Positions 36,878 to 49,701 of a stretch of DNA of 64,000 nt are shown here, one piece after another. The stretch is from Diaporthe sp. PMI_573 (Eukaryota > Ascomycota > Sordariomycetes > Diaporthales > Diaporthaceae): NCBI GenBank assembly GCA_021399435.1, contig JAJTUP010000015.1:372001-436000 (forward strand), in the 5' to 3' direction. Numbering within the stretch: position 1 is the stretch's first letter; every line of letters starts with the position of its first letter. The translations under genes were made by a program, and so were the position numbers. The notes under the pieces are model-generated. The model was not told the origin of the DNA, did no database searches, and was given only the letters and a program-made list of their open reading frames with translations.

Positions 36878-39800
36878 TCGTAACGTGAAAGACCACGTAC
36901 ACACACACGAGGCGTTCATAGAGAAGATCTCCATGGCGATGATTTCATGACGATGACGATTTCACAATCTGCTCCTCGAAATTTGGGTTGAGCCAGCGGC
37001 AGCGTGGGCAAGCACACGACGTCCAAATAGACTACTTCAAACTAAAAATTGGAAAACCATCTTGTTCCACTTGAGTGCAGCGCCCGATGTGACCTCCCAA
37101 GACAGAGTGCTGCAGTGACTGCAATGAACTGTTTCCAGCGCAAACGTACAGCAGCCTGCATTAGCGGCTGTTCGCTGGCGCAGGCGAACGCCCGTCCTGA
37201 GAGATCTTCAGGAGGACGGGCCCTGAATCAACACACGAGCGGGCGGCCCAGCCACGCGGCCGTTGGCGCGGACGCTGGCGTTGCAAGCCGTCATCCCAGT
37301 GATCGGACGACAGACTACGGTGTCGGCCTAAGGGTTCGAGGGGTTTGGTGCCTAAGGGGTTGGGAAACCTTAGGCCTTGGCGGGGACCGGACAGGCCCAA
37401 GTGAACCCCCCTGATTTGCTCATTGTTTCTATTCTAAGGATATCCGGCGGGCGGGCGCATTGACTTTGCTCGATATGGTGGATGTAGAGAGAGGGGTGTC
37501 ATTCAGTACTCTTGCGGACAGTGATCTTCACGCGGGGATTTGAAAACCTGAATTGCAATTGGGTGACGAGTTTGGCAGCACTAGCCGGTCATTTAACCTC
37601 TCAAATTTTGTACTAGGAAGTGCTGTACTGGGAGCATAGCTGTAGTAAATGATACTTGGGACACGTGCATGGAAGGCTTCCTAACAGGCCGACCCAATCA
37701 CGAAAATACCCGTCATCCCCAACTGTGGTAATCAAAGTGCTCTCTCCTGAGTAATAGACTACTGCTTCCTGACTCAGAACTACGGGCAGCTCTTATATCT
37801 CAACCCTGGTCCTTTCAAGTCAAGACATGTGTACATGACACTGGTATGCTCTCATGCGTGCCGTGACGCTGTGCCTCGAACTCGGCTTTGTCATGGTTCG
37901 TGTTCATACTTGTGCTTCAGTCTAGAGTAACTTTAGTCATGATACAAGGTCGTCACACAAGGTCACTTGTGGAGATGATAATTATATTTCTTGAGGCCGA
38001 GATTTGTGCTACCGCACCACACATCTGCGTATAGTTACACGAGACACGAGGCTGTTCAAATGGGGACGAGCAAACTTTTACAAATAAAAAGCTTCAAAGG
38101 CTGTAAGATCGGTCACAATACTGACATGTATCCTTTTCGATTTCACGATGGGCTATCTTTATTCTCCATGGTGGTATCCAGAATGAGCGTGTGTACTTGC
38201 CATGGGCTGACGAGGAAATAGACGAGTACGCGTCACCTAGACAGGAGTGACTGAAGTGATATGTGCTCTAAATTCAAATGTACGAAACAGATGCAGACTT
38301 ACGAATGAAAAGGCTGCCTCTTGTGACGGTACGAGTCTTATGATGTACCGCTAGGAACCAGTCCGATTGCAAATTTTGGTCTTTTGGCCGGCACTCTTGA
38401 TTTGCTAGCGATAGTCAAGCTTCGTGTCACCTCTTGACGTTTGAAATTACTGGAGAAACCGCCTCCACTACCTTTCAGGATACTCGCGATTGGGACGACT
38501 ATGTGCCACAGTTGAGTGCTTCGCCAGCACCGTAGTATCACTCCATATTTAGAATTATGCTGCAATTTTACTGCCTTATTTACTTGCAGAATTAAATGTA
38601 TTCTGAGCTTTTACTGGCTTCGCGGATACTCATCAGCGGTATACACCAGATACTACAACCTTGGTTCACCGCACACCTTTAGTAGCTTAGAGAGGAAGGC
38701 CCACAAGGTCAGGAACTAACTATATGTTGTAATGTCAATCTCTACTAAGCTAGTGAGGCCCATTTACATGTTTACGCTTCTTGACGTACACAAGGTACCG
38801 CAGAGCTGTACATGTGACAGCGGTTGGTGTTGAATTGGCGTAGCCACCCAGGGACAGACCAAACGTAATTAACTGTTGTGTCTCCAAAGGCTTCTAAATG
38901 TGTAATACGGATACTCGTGGGAGCCATCCTCTTATGTGGCGCCAGTGAACGCATTTCTCACGTCATACGAATCGTTCCCGGAGCGGTACCACCTGGACTT
39001 CGATTTGTGCTACTTCAACCTCACCCCTAGCGCTGATTTTGCGGGCACAAATTGACCATCCCAGACTCATCTGAGTCCAAGTTACCAGCATGTATCAGTT
39101 GAGTTGAAAGGGTCATCCAGACACTATTTGCGCGAAAGCCCTGTACCTCCATATGAACCTGAGCTCGGCCGCGTGGTTCGTCGTCCGCGCCCCAATGTTG
39201 CCTCGGATTGAAGGCGGTGTGAAAGCAATTCGAAGCCTTCTATATTGGAAGCCGATTTCGCACCAGGTCTTGATTGAAGTACTGCGGAGTCCAGGAAGCA
39301 CATGTTGTCAACCACTTGGCCGATGGACGAGGCTGTTTGGCACGGTCCGCGGCGAGTTGTGGCCTTTTTCCTATGGCAAAGAAAGAATCCAGTTCCACGA
39401 GACCTTTCAAAATGCACAAAATGCGGCAGTATTCATGGTATTGCTTTTCACATAGGTATATAAGTCAGGGTGGTGAGCCTATTCGCTCTCAGAAACTCCC
39501 TGATCAGGTGAGCTCTCCAGGCCAGTTGACTGTGGAACTGCGAAGTGCAACCCCAGGCTAGGTACATTGAATGTAATTCTTTTATAAATGTGTGTGATAC
39601 GTAGACCAGAATCTATACTTGAAGATGCCAACAGGGATATTCTTGATCTCCTTGTTTGACCACAGGTTGGCTCAAGGAATAACAGCTTTGGCAAGGGGTT
39701 CTCTGTGCGCAACTATAGGTGATTTGGACGGTGTCGAGCAGAACCAAGTGCCATGTCGATGTACAGTATTTGGTATTCCATCCCGCATAGTCTATTGTAT

Positions 39801-40158
39801 GTAAGCACCAACACATTAGAGAATTCTTATCCTCCCGTGGAGCAGATCTTGACAAAGTTATTATTACCCCGTCCGCATCGGAGTAAGACAAACAGTGGAA
39901 TCAGAGACAGACCGAGCCGTGGTGCGCGTCACACTGCATTGGACCAGAACCCACGCTGATAATATGCCAGAAGCGCCTCTGCACTCTTGAGCTGTTTCGA
40001 GCCGGCCAGACCCTGGGATTTCAGGGAGTCACGAAGCCTCATTATCCGCCCCCACAGAGTGGCGTATATCCGTCATGGTCCGAATTGCTGTTGCGAAGAG
40101 TGAGACACAGCAGTGACGCCACTCATTATTCCCTATTACAAGCGCCGTCGGCCTAATC
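36680..40158. other. Gene-poor, A/T-richer stretch
   Basis: After the aquaporin 3' UTR and a 28-T run, I find no supported gene. From about 37.5 to 39.9 kb composition is visibly A/T-richer than the neighbouring genes, with stop codons frequent in all frames. Confidence 0.5.
36851..36878 (+). repeat. T28 homopolymer
   Basis: Twenty-eight consecutive T residues about 170 bp after the aquaporin stop. It could be a simple slippage tract or the end of a retroposed poly(A) tail read on the other strand; I see no adjacent retroelement coding sequence. Confidence 0.85.
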
Positions 40159-41094
40159 TCACCAAACCCCGGGAATCACAGCCCACCTGTCCCGGATTTT
40201 CTCCTCCCCGAATTTTTCAATGTACCACTTCTTCCCATTGACCGCCCGTGGCAGCATAGCCGCGATCTCGTTGACGACGAACATGCGGGCAGGCACACAG
40301 CTCAGGCCGCAGGCGATATAGAAACCCGTCCACTCGACCCACTCGACGAAGTAGTGGGGGAATAGCATGACCTTGAACAGGCCGGCCTGCGGGATGCTGT
40401 AGTGCTTGTCGACGCTGCCCACGGATATGCCCTGCTCCCTGGCCAGGCGCTCCTGGCGGCGCTGCTCGCGGCGGCGGATCTCGCGCAGCTCGTCGTCGTG
40501 GAAGTAGTTGGCCGACAGGCCGACGTAGAAGACGGCGATGCCCGCGGCGAACTGCAGCGTTGAGAAGGGGGCAAGCTGGGCCTCCCAGGCCTCCCTCGTG
40601 ACGGGTCCGTAGGCCGCCAGCCAGCTTCCGATGCACGTGGCGTTGAAGAGCTGGAAGGCGATGGCGAAGGCCCAGACCAGGGGGTGGATAGGCGACATGG
40701 AGGGCTGGATCCAGGGGAAGATGACGGCGCGGTAGATGTAGTGCATGACGAAGAGGGCGGCGAGGACCTTGTTCTGCCATGGGAGGTCGGTGATGCCGTG
40801 CTGCGCGGGGAGAGTGTTCATGATGTACAGCAGGGTCATGAAGCCCGGGCACTCCATGGTGATCCAGGCAATGCGTCCCGGCAGGTTGAGCGCGCTGCTG
40901 GTGGACGTCTTGCCCATGCCGTACCATGAGATGGCCCACTGAAGTGAGGCTCCCTGCAACCGGTAAGCGGAACTAGAAACATACGGAAAGACCCACTGGG
41001 ATTTGGTGCTTACCAATGGGAAGAACTGCCAGATGAAGAGGATCAGGCCGTAGTTTTCCTCGGACGGAGGGCACCAGTTCTCGATGAGCGCCAT
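40159..41094 (-). CDS. 3-oxo-5-alpha-steroid 4-dehydrogenase family membrane reductase
   Basis: Two exons on the minus strand, 41014-41094 and 40159-40953, with a 60-bp intron (donor GTAAGC, acceptor TTGCAG) joining FIWQFFPL to GASLQWAISW, giving 291 residues. The protein is hydrophobic with several membrane spans. Its C-terminal region has the family pattern LFKVMLFPHYFVEWVEWTGFYIA and ends in MLPRAVNGKKWYIEKFGEE, a variant of the steroid-reductase NADPH-binding end. An acidic/basic helix (DDELREIRRREQRRQERLAREQG) lies in between. Members reduce the double bond of steroids, polyprenols or enoyl-CoA in the ER. The fungal substrate is unknown from sequence. A longer open frame upstream exists only if the intron is ignored. 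Confidence 0.83.
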   Translation of the reverse strand: MALIENWCPPSEENYGLILFIWQFFPLVSTKSQWVFPYVSSSAYRLQGASLQWAISWYGMGKTSTSSALNLPGRIAWITMECPGFMTLLYIMNTLPAQHGITDLPWQNKVLAALFVMHYIYRAVIFPWIQPSMSPIHPLVWAFAIAFQLFNATCIGSWLAAYGPVTREAWEAQLAPFSTLQFAAGIAVFYVGLSANYFHDDELREIRRREQRRQERLAREQGISVGSVDKHYSIPQAGLFKVMLFPHYFVEWVEWTGFYIACGLSCVPARMFVVNEIAAMLPRAVNGKKWYIEKFGEEKIRDRWAVIPGVW

Positions 41095-44000
41095 GGCGTG
41101 AGATTTTGGGCCGGGCGCCGTCGGTCGAATGTAGGGCAGACACTTGGACTTGCTTCGGTCCCTCGGGTGCCTGGGTGCTTCAAAAGGGATAAGCAGCCAA
41201 ATCAATTCCCATCTCTGTTCCCTATGTTGGACTGTCCTGGAGCCAGAGATGCTGCTGTTTCGTACAGTGGATGGCTGGGTGACATCATGAGAACCTTTTC
41301 TCAACCCTAACCCGACGAACCGCAACGTGCCTCCTGAAAGTATGTGGTTCCACAGCAAATAGAAACCTTGGAAAAGAACATGTCCATGTCCGATGTATCA
41401 CGACAATGACTTTGTGGCGTAAGAGATTCTACACTCATGGATGTGGTAAGAGGTCTGAAATTCCGTTGTGCTTGCCTCAAAACAAGAGAACGACGCCTGA
41501 AACTGACATCAGAATCCTCTGATTCTTGCAGAAGACCAAAGAGGGAAATGTGAGAATGAGAGCAATATATTGCTCTAGTGATTTATAATGCATTGGGCAA
41601 GTGACTGTTCGCTCCTCAGCATTCCGGCTCAGTGCCTTTTGGCGGCTCAGTCTTGATGACCCACATGCATGCCTGGTGCGGTGATTCTGTTCCGGTGGCT
41701 CACTCGTTCACAACTGAGAACATCAAACAATACCACCTGACCAGGCGTGATAACCAAACGTTGAAGACGCGTGAAGCTCCTTGTTCAGAGGTATTGTTAA
41801 ATTCCGAAACATTACGGTTTCCATCGCGGCCCCACCACCAGATATGCATGTAATTTGAAAGGCTCATCACAGGCCGCGGAAGGCGGCTCGGTAGCCAGAG
41901 CACTAATTAGTGTTGTAAAAATGATATGTCAGGCAGTCGAATAGCAGGGTTAACACAGACAAGACAGTTCACATGCACACAAGTAGTGATCAGCTTCTAA
42001 AGAGTTGGAGGAGCCCGAAATGTGACCATTTTGAGAGGTCGATGAACGCGGTATTTTGTCGCATACGAGAATTATGTAGCAGACATTACGCTGTCCATAC
42101 ATCCTCAGATATCAAAATGGCCAGCCCTATCACATGCCATATGGTCCATGTTATTAGACTAGGTAGTGCTTCAGACAAGATCTCATCTTCGAGTGTCCAA
42201 GTATGGTACGCAAAAATAACTCTTTGTTTAGAGGCATTTCCAACCATGTCGGTCGGGTTTGTACCAGGAGTGAGGTTTTGTCGACCTTACCCACTGAATT
42301 TCGACACGAGGTCGTTAAGAAGCAAATAAGGCACATGTATATTAGACGTTCCGGTCGGTGCATGAAATGCGGCATTCCGGGGTATGGCGTTGAAGGCGCT
42401 ACCGTACATGGTTTACGCATGGGGCAACAGTTGCTTTTGGCCAGTCGGCTCAAGAAATGCGACAAAGTATCTCAAGAAGCAAACGTGCGTATGATCCTTG
42501 TCAGCAGGCATGTATGCTGAGGAATGGGCGGGCACACACACAGAAAGTTTACATGCCGCCGAGCCAACCTCCCCCCCCCCCACAAAATGTCCACAAGCTC
42601 TGAAGAGGCGTATCGAGAACACTGACATCTAGTACAACATGCCATGACCGCCGCTGGCCACGACGAGATAGCTCCCAAAGGTCGCAGGGCAACTATACGT
42701 AGGGGTGCCCCGGGGAAAGAGTGGCTTCGGCTGGCCGTCGCGTCGTCGGTGAGATCTCGGGGCGGGACGGCGGAAAGGCGGAGACTGCCGGCCTAGATGT
42801 GCCTGATCACACATGGTTGGAGTACCAAGGCTGATGCGGACTAGCCTTTTCCTCAATCTGACACATGTTGAGAACACCACATGAGAGACATGAAACATAA
42901 AAAGATCTTAAGAGCGGAAGTAGGAGACAGGCATTCTATGTCAGGATTGGCAAAGCTTGCCTCTTGTCGGCTGCCATGGCTCCCGTCCAATAATGCCTCG
43001 CCCTTTTCACACGAAAAGCTGCAGCCCGGCCAAGGTAGGTAAGGTGGATGGGCAAACTCGACGACTTGATCCTCGGAATGGCTGCGGGATACCTCCGGTC
43101 ACAGAGGTCGAGACTCGCATCTTGCATAACGCCGGCGCAGCAGCTTGTTGCTAGTATCTGCAGGTGGCTGCAGGTTGGTTGGAGACTCAAGGTTCAAGGT
43201 TTCCGGCGTCCACTCGCTGCCGCGCGGTGGTAGCCAAATGCTCGAATTTAGAGACACTTCTGGCGAGTAGCAAGGCTGCACCTTTCAGGCGTTACAGCCT
43301 TTCTGCAGGAGGACCAAAAGGGGCAGGGTCTTGCCGCAGCTACCGCCTCGTGGGTGCCAGAGTCCGCATCTCAAATGGGCACGGCCCGTGGGGATGGTGG
43401 GCTGTGTGGCAGGTTTGTGGTGGGTGTGGCTTCCCCTTGCTTCGGGCATCGGTTTCTCCAAACGGCGGTGTGGCAGGGTTCACGCAAACCTTCTCGGCCG
43501 TGGTCGCATGTAACCGGCGAAGACGCTGCTGTGTGGCAGCAGCAGGGTGCCTTCAACCATCGGGCAAGAAGAAGCTTGCCGGGCTGTTTATACTGTCTGC
43601 GCCAGCTGACACGTGACTGATGTGGTTTTTGAGTGGATGGAGACCAGCTCATTGCCCGGAGATGTCGACAGTGGGAACTGAACAATCGGCCGGGACACAG
43701 GTCGTCGACGGCGTAGTTCGTGGATGGGCAGACGGGAAATGGGGCCAGGGGGCTTTACCGCAAGGGTTAAAATAGAAACACTTTAAACCCCCGCACCGTA
43801 GGCACTCTGCCCATTGACCAATCCAACCCCTTATTCTACCTGCTTTGGAGTGCTGTGCAGAGTGAATCCTCAACTTGGAGATGACTCGCTTAGGGGTCCA
43901 TCTGCAGCTGCCTTCATGGAGCACGATGCAAGGGTGGTTTGATCGTTAGTGAAAGCAAGAGATGCTCGAAAGGTCAGTCTCGTGGCACGTCAGTCAAGAG

Positions 44001-46502
44001 GGACGAGGATGAAGGCTGCGTGAACCTGTTGCCTTCGTCATCGTCACCCCACCGTCTGTCGGAGGCATGAGCCCGGTGGTGATGTTGACCTGGATGTGGT
44101 GGGTGGGGTGACATGCTAAGCATAAAGCAGTCAGCAACCAGCTTGGCCAAATGCTACCATGTAGCCAAGGCGCCTGTCTAGGGAAAGCTTCCATCTTCGA
44201 AGAGATTTCCATGCTAACATGGCTGGTGCGTCTTCTCTAGTGCATAGTAGCAAACCGTAGGGGCCAGGCCCTTTCGTAGCCACCGTCGAGCGATTCATCC
44301 TTCTGTGAGTCCCAACCCAGAGATGATCGGGATCATCATTCCTGCACAGACGGGGCGCGCACGATTGCGGCTTCTGTGCCCTGTCAAGCTCGTCCCCAGG
44401 TCACAGACGCCCAAAGTGGGCCATGCGGCCAATCTAACCCAATCGATGAATGGCGTGGGTTTCATGCAACAGTCAGCAGTTGAATTGTCCTGGGAAGAGG
44501 ATCGAGCAATCATGATTTGACGGGCGGCATTGCAGTAGTATGGTACCGTGGTGATAGGGCAGGATCGAAGAGCATGCCGACATGGGCAACAGCCTGCAAT
44601 ACGTCAGAGCGGGCCGGTGGCGAGGGCTTCGTTGATGGGGACAACAGGCAAATCATCGGCAGCACATCTCCCCATACACAGTACATCATACTGCTGGAAG
44701 AGTCATCCAGCCCGCCCGAGAGCCCGAATATGAGAATGTCCGCTCCGCTTTTTGATTACGGAAAGGCCGTGCGAAGTGAGGGTGGACAACCGAGAGCACT
44801 CAACACTGTGGCTCCTAGCCAACGCCAGCCGCCACGTTTTTGGACTGGATCGCAGCGACGTGGGAGAACAGGTCACACGGCACAAGACCTCAGCCCTCGA
44901 TCCCCGCCTCGATCAGGGTACGCTGGAAGTGTGAAAGGCGGCAGCCAACCAGATCTGGGTCGCGGGCCTGGTTCGCCACAGGGCCTGGGGGTTGACAAGC
45001 CGCCGGCGGGTCCGTGTCGCTAAATGGCCATGCCTCGTCCATGCTTATGCACACTGGCACAGAGTGCCGCCGCCGCCTGCAGGCCGACCACTCCTGCGCT
45101 CTGCCGCTTGGTGGGAGGGTGGCGAAGTTGGAGGGGCTTGGCGGGCCAGGGAGTCCCAGCCTGAGAGGCAGGTCGTGCCTCAGACCCGGATCGCCAAGGG
45201 CCACGAAGGGGCATTGACCCGGCTGCAGGTTTCAGCGACTCTCGAGGGTCTCGTCTGCCGAGGGTGACAATGACGAGGGGTTCGTTTGAGGCTTGGATGA
45301 AGCGCCTCGTGTGTTTGTGGGGAGTGTGGTGTAGATTGAAGGAGTTTCCAGAGGCATGGAGGTGCCCCATCCCAGGCAGAGAGACAGAGAGAGAGAGAGG
45401 GGGGGGGGGAAGAAAGAATGCGCCATCGGGAAGTTGGTATGAGGGCATGCACAACAGAACGGAATTGCGGTAGTCCAAGATTGCGGTCGACCAGGACGCT
45501 CCGACCTGGGGGGATGGTGTGGGGGTATCCCAACGGTCGGCGGCTCTCTCCCTCCCTCACACTTACCTACCCTCTCAACGGCTTTCTTGTGCCCCGTGTG
45601 GTGTGTGGCCCGTCGACCGCCGCAACGGAGCCTGAGGGCGGGTGTTCCCTGGCCGGCCATGTCCGGGCATGCAGCCTGCGGGCTATACTCGGCACACGTG
45701 TGTGCTGCCTGGGTCGGTTTCGGAAACGTGAATAGACAAACATGCAAGTTGCTGTGGTCAGGACGTGGTGTCGACGAAGATGATGCGTGACGGTACTGGC
45801 AGACTGGGTGGCCTCGGATCATGTCGGACGGCGCGGTGACGGTGGCAGGGAGGGGACACAGTGCCGATGGGGAGCCGGGCAGACGGTGACAGCAGTGTGC
45901 CAGAGCGCTTGACCGTCTTGGTGCACAGCCTTGGAACGATGGAGAGCGCAGGGCCCAATGGCAGGAGGCGAAGGGTGGTCAGGTCAACGCTAGGTGCTGA
46001 GGAGGGGTGGGGCTGTGGTTGGACACCCAGAACACCTCAGACACTTCACTTTCCGCGTCCAAGATGGAGATCAGCGGCGGCAACCCCCTGCTGATTGGCC
46101 GTTGCCCACTGCTAGGCCGACTCCTCCTTTCTTCTCATTCCTCTGGAGCGGCTTGCCATTTCGGGCTCAAGAGCTGAAAGCGGCATTGTGGGTATCGGCA
46201 GCACAGTGTCTCCTCTGGTTGTGGGTGGTGTCTCCTCTCTCGGGCGGGAGGCGGGAGGCGGGAGGCCTGAGGCGTGGTGGCAGCACATCGCAGAACGTGA
46301 GCTCCATCCAGCATGCCACGACGCTCGTCAGTCCCTCAGCCCGAGGGGGCAGGCGCTGAGGGCAACAGCAGTCACCGTCATGTGCTTGGGGATGGTGGTT
46401 GAAGATGGAGGTCGACCTGCAGGAGTCGAGGGTGGTGGAGGTGGGTGGCTGTAAAACCGTGGGCTCCAATCTGCTTCCGCACACACCAGCCAGGCCCAGC
46501 CC

Positions 46503-46541
46503 GCCAGCCAGCCAGCCAGCCAGTGCCAGCCAGTGCCAGCC
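46503..46541 (+). repeat. Imperfect GCCA/CAGC tandem repeat
   Basis: Several copies of GCCA with two TGCCAGCCAG interruptions. It is a low-complexity tract in non-coding DNA. Confidence 0.7.
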
Positions 46542-46657
46542 TGACCACGGCAGGGGATATGTACGGTGCAGGCGGTGGTCCCGCACACAGTACCACAGTG
46601 CGTTTTTGTTCCTCCTGCCTCGCCCCCCCGAGTGTGTTCCGTCTAGTCCGTTCAAGC

Positions 46658-46684
46658 AAGTTGCAAGTTGCAAGTTGCAAGTTA
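46658..46684 (+). repeat. AAGTTGC tandem repeat
   Basis: Three perfect AAGTTGC heptamers followed by AAGTTA, about 580 bp upstream of the start at 47,264. It may lie in that gene's promoter. Confidence 0.8.
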
Positions 46685-47263
46685 CATGCACCACCCTGAC
46701 ACCCCCCTGGCCCCCTTCGCCAATCATCAGGGCCTGGACACCCCCCAGTCCCCCCGTCGACAGGCCAGTCCCTCGCCCGTCCGCCCTCGTCCAACAAACA
46801 CCCGCTCCATTCCCTCCTCATTCCGCCTCTCTTCTTCCCTTACTTCTACCACCACCTGCCACTTCCAATCTCTACCCAACCACTCCGAACCCTACCTTAC
46901 CTGGCCACTTCCCCATCCCACATACATCAAACGCACCACACCTACCAACAACCCATCCTCTTGGAACCATATCCGACTCCGATTCAAACCCCATTCAAAG
47001 TGATAAACCAGCATCATAATTCAATAAAGCGAACTCGTCGACTCTTCTCATACAGCTCCCTGGCACCTGACTGAACCCTCCACAAAAGAACCATCGGCTG
47101 ATTTTTACACTTTGTCGCTGAAACCCGACCTTAATCCCGCAAATCATCGGCGTGCGACAACAACGGATCCCTCCACAAACATATCTGAGCCACAAGCCCC
47201 CAACGCAAAGCCGCAGCACCCCCGAGCAGCCTTTCGACACACAGCTTCTAGATTTCAGCAATC

Positions 47264-47935
47264 ATGGCTTCGTACTACCACTTCAACACCCACCAGCAAC
47301 ATCCCACACCAGCATCAGCCTCCGCCGTCTCCCACAACCACCATGGTGGCAGGAATCGCCGGGGCCCCAGGCTCTCAGTCTCCCAGAACTCGCAGCACAA
47401 GCAGTTCCGCGGCGTCCGAAGTATGAAGGAGCTGTCCGAGTCCCAGTCCGTGTCGAGCTTTCGCTCCAAGTACGAGCTCGGCCGCTCCTTTGACCTCGAG
47501 GACGATCTGGAGTTCTGCCCCGGCCTCGTCACCGAGAGTGATGTGAGTACCCTCGACCTGGCTTTAGGACCTTGCCCTGCTATGGACGAGTACACCATGC
47601 AACCACGGTAGACTGACAACACGGACTCGTAGTTGGCTTACAGTGGCTCCGAACGATCCTCTCTTGCCAGCAACTCGCCTACCGGATCACCAACGCAGCA
47701 GCCCCAACAAGTTGCTGCCTCATACACGCTGAACTCTGCCTCCCCTGCCTTTCTGCCACCCTCATTCCAAACTCACCACTCTCAACCGAAACTACACCAA
47801 CCATCCGCCACCAGGGCGCGCAATGCCATCCCTATCATCAACCCCGCCAACGGTCAAGGCTTGACAATGCCCTCGCCGCCCTCGTCGGTCTCGCCCTCGG
47901 TCCGGATGCAGCAGAGCCTTCGCTCCCGCTGGTAA
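47264..47935 (+). CDS. Conserved fungal protein of unknown function
   Basis: Two exons, 47264-47542 and 47633-47935, with a 90-bp intron (donor GTGAGT, acceptor CTCGTAG), giving 193 residues. The protein is hydrophilic and rich in Ser, Gln, His and Pro. It has a basic stretch (GGRNRRGPRLSVSQN), a conserved-looking core (FRGVRSMKEL, YELGRSFDLEDDLEFCPGL) and a Ser/Pro-rich second half ending LRSRW. It has no membrane span, signal peptide or enzyme motif. I recall proteins with a similar RSFDLEDDLEFCPGL core in other Pezizomycotina but know no assigned role. The acidic core next to basic Ser-rich segments would suit a phosphorylated regulatory protein; this is inference. The long C/T-rich region upstream and a long T-rich downstream region suggest extended UTRs. 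Confidence 0.78.
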
Positions 47936-49701
47936 ATGATGTCGCTCCGCTTCTCTTATGACGTGGTGTGATATCGTTCCGGCCGTCGTCATTGATGATG
48001 TGATCGAGGATGTTGGTCCGCCGCACATTCCTCTTTCAGACAGCTGGTTCATCTTGGCGGGCACCGACTTTCAACAAGCAGGCAATTGATATTGATTTCA
48101 CTTTGGGGGGAGGCTAGGCACGCATTCTGGTCGACTGGTCTTTTCGACAAACCGACTTTTTGGGCCCACGCCCGCATCATATTGTACAAAGACACTTTTT
48201 CGACATATGCACCTCAGACCCGAGGCAGGAGTTGACTCTCCTCACGGCGCCACACGAAAACTTATCGATACCAACTTGTCGGTTCTTTTGCTGCTTGTAT
48301 TACAACTTGAGCGGTTCGGTGCTTCGACTTCCGAAGATGGGGGCTGTTTTGATTTTCGAATGGGCGTTCAGTTTTCTTTTCCGGACCTGCATACTCGACG
48401 ACATAATCATCTGCATCGGTGTTTAACGACGGAGTTTTGAACGGATTCTCTCCACTTTATACGAGAAGCGGCGACTTCGCATGATAAAAAGGGTTTATCT
48501 TGGGTCTCTTGAGCTGTCCAAAGACAAAAGATCTTTTCGACACATAGAACGAAATCATTGAGCGGGGTTGCGGCAAATCTCAAGCAGCGGAGTTCTTTGC
48601 ACACAGTCGGGGTTTTTGATGCTTTTTGGGCTTACGGAAACAAGACCTGTAGGGGATCAGGCGGCTGGCAAAGACAATGTGGATTTACGTGTTATTGCGA
48701 TGCGAGTCTTATATGCAACGCCGGGCTACTGGGTGGGGGACGGCAAACGGACGCGGAGTTGGTTGACACATTATTTTGGGTCGTATATCTCTTTTTAACT
48801 TCATGTATCCCGGGCAGCGCTTTCACCCCATAATCTGCCGGCTTATTTCTGTCGAGTCTCACCTTGGTCGCTATCTTCAGGGTTTCTGAATGGGTTTGCA
48901 TGCACGGAGTATGCGTGCGCTGTGGAAATCCTGGCTTAACGTCTGCAGGGGGGCAATACTGATTGATGCATCTGGTTTGGCTGGAGCGTTTGGGGGTGTT
49001 CAAAGGGGTCTTATACCCGGATGGAGCGCAGCGTGTGTGCTCAAAAGATATCTGTCTTAGGCAACATCAAAATGGGCAATACCAAGGCCTCTTCTTCTTA
49101 CAAGCTTGTGCTTTCACAGTCTCACGAACCAGAGTGACCTTGTGGGCAACATGACTGCGGCTTCTACGGCTGTTGATGGACAGTGTGACCCAGGTAGACA
49201 TGCCGTCTCGTGACTTGGGTCAGCCGGTGATGAGCATTGACATTGATGAAGCACCGCACCCGAGTCCAGAGCACAGCCTATGGTTTCCATGCATGGGAGA
49301 CGGTCGAGGAGCTCTGTGCCAGGCGGTCGGATACGCGGATGATTGGACCGGGCCCTTTGTCGCGCAAGCCCACTGGCGTCGTTAACCTCAACCTCCCCCG
49401 TGCAGAGGCAGACAGGCACCAACCAGTTCGACAGATATGAGCTCAACCCGTGACAGCCTGAAGCGGCTTGACGATGCAGACGGCTTAGGAACCCAACCAG
49501 GGCCGCCATCCAAGCGAAGTACCACGCGCTCTTTCCTCCCCGCGCCCTTCAGCTCCTGTCGTTCTGTGCCTGCACCTTCCCCACACACTTGCACCGGGAC
49601 TCTCGACCATGTACACAATGAATCCCGTCTCACCACCGTCGTGCCCTACTCGAAACCTTGCCAACCGTGGCTGACCTGCGACCACGTCGCAACACTCAGG
49701 G
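47936..49701. other. Intergenic: probable long 3' UTR and upstream DNA
   Basis: No gene supported. 48.0-48.9 kb is T-rich on the plus strand, consistent with a long 3' UTR. A frame at 49,437-49,760 overlaps the next gene's start in another frame and might be a leader exon. Confidence 0.45.

Larger units (their letters stand above)
41095..47263. other. Longest gene-poor stretch of the window
   Basis: About 6.2 kb without a supported gene. 41.4-42.6 kb is A/T-richer; the rest is GC-rich with simple repeats: C11 at 42,571, a GA/G tract near 45,380-45,410, GCCA repeats at 46,503 and AAGTTGC repeats at 46,658. The final 500 bp are strongly C/T-rich and are the likely promoter and leader of the gene at 47,264. 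Confidence 0.5.

Noticed and set aside
46399..47019. A 206-codon Pro/Ser-rich frame before the gene at 47,264
   Set aside because: It runs through the GCCA and AAGTTGC repeats and the C/T-rich leader, so it is low complexity.
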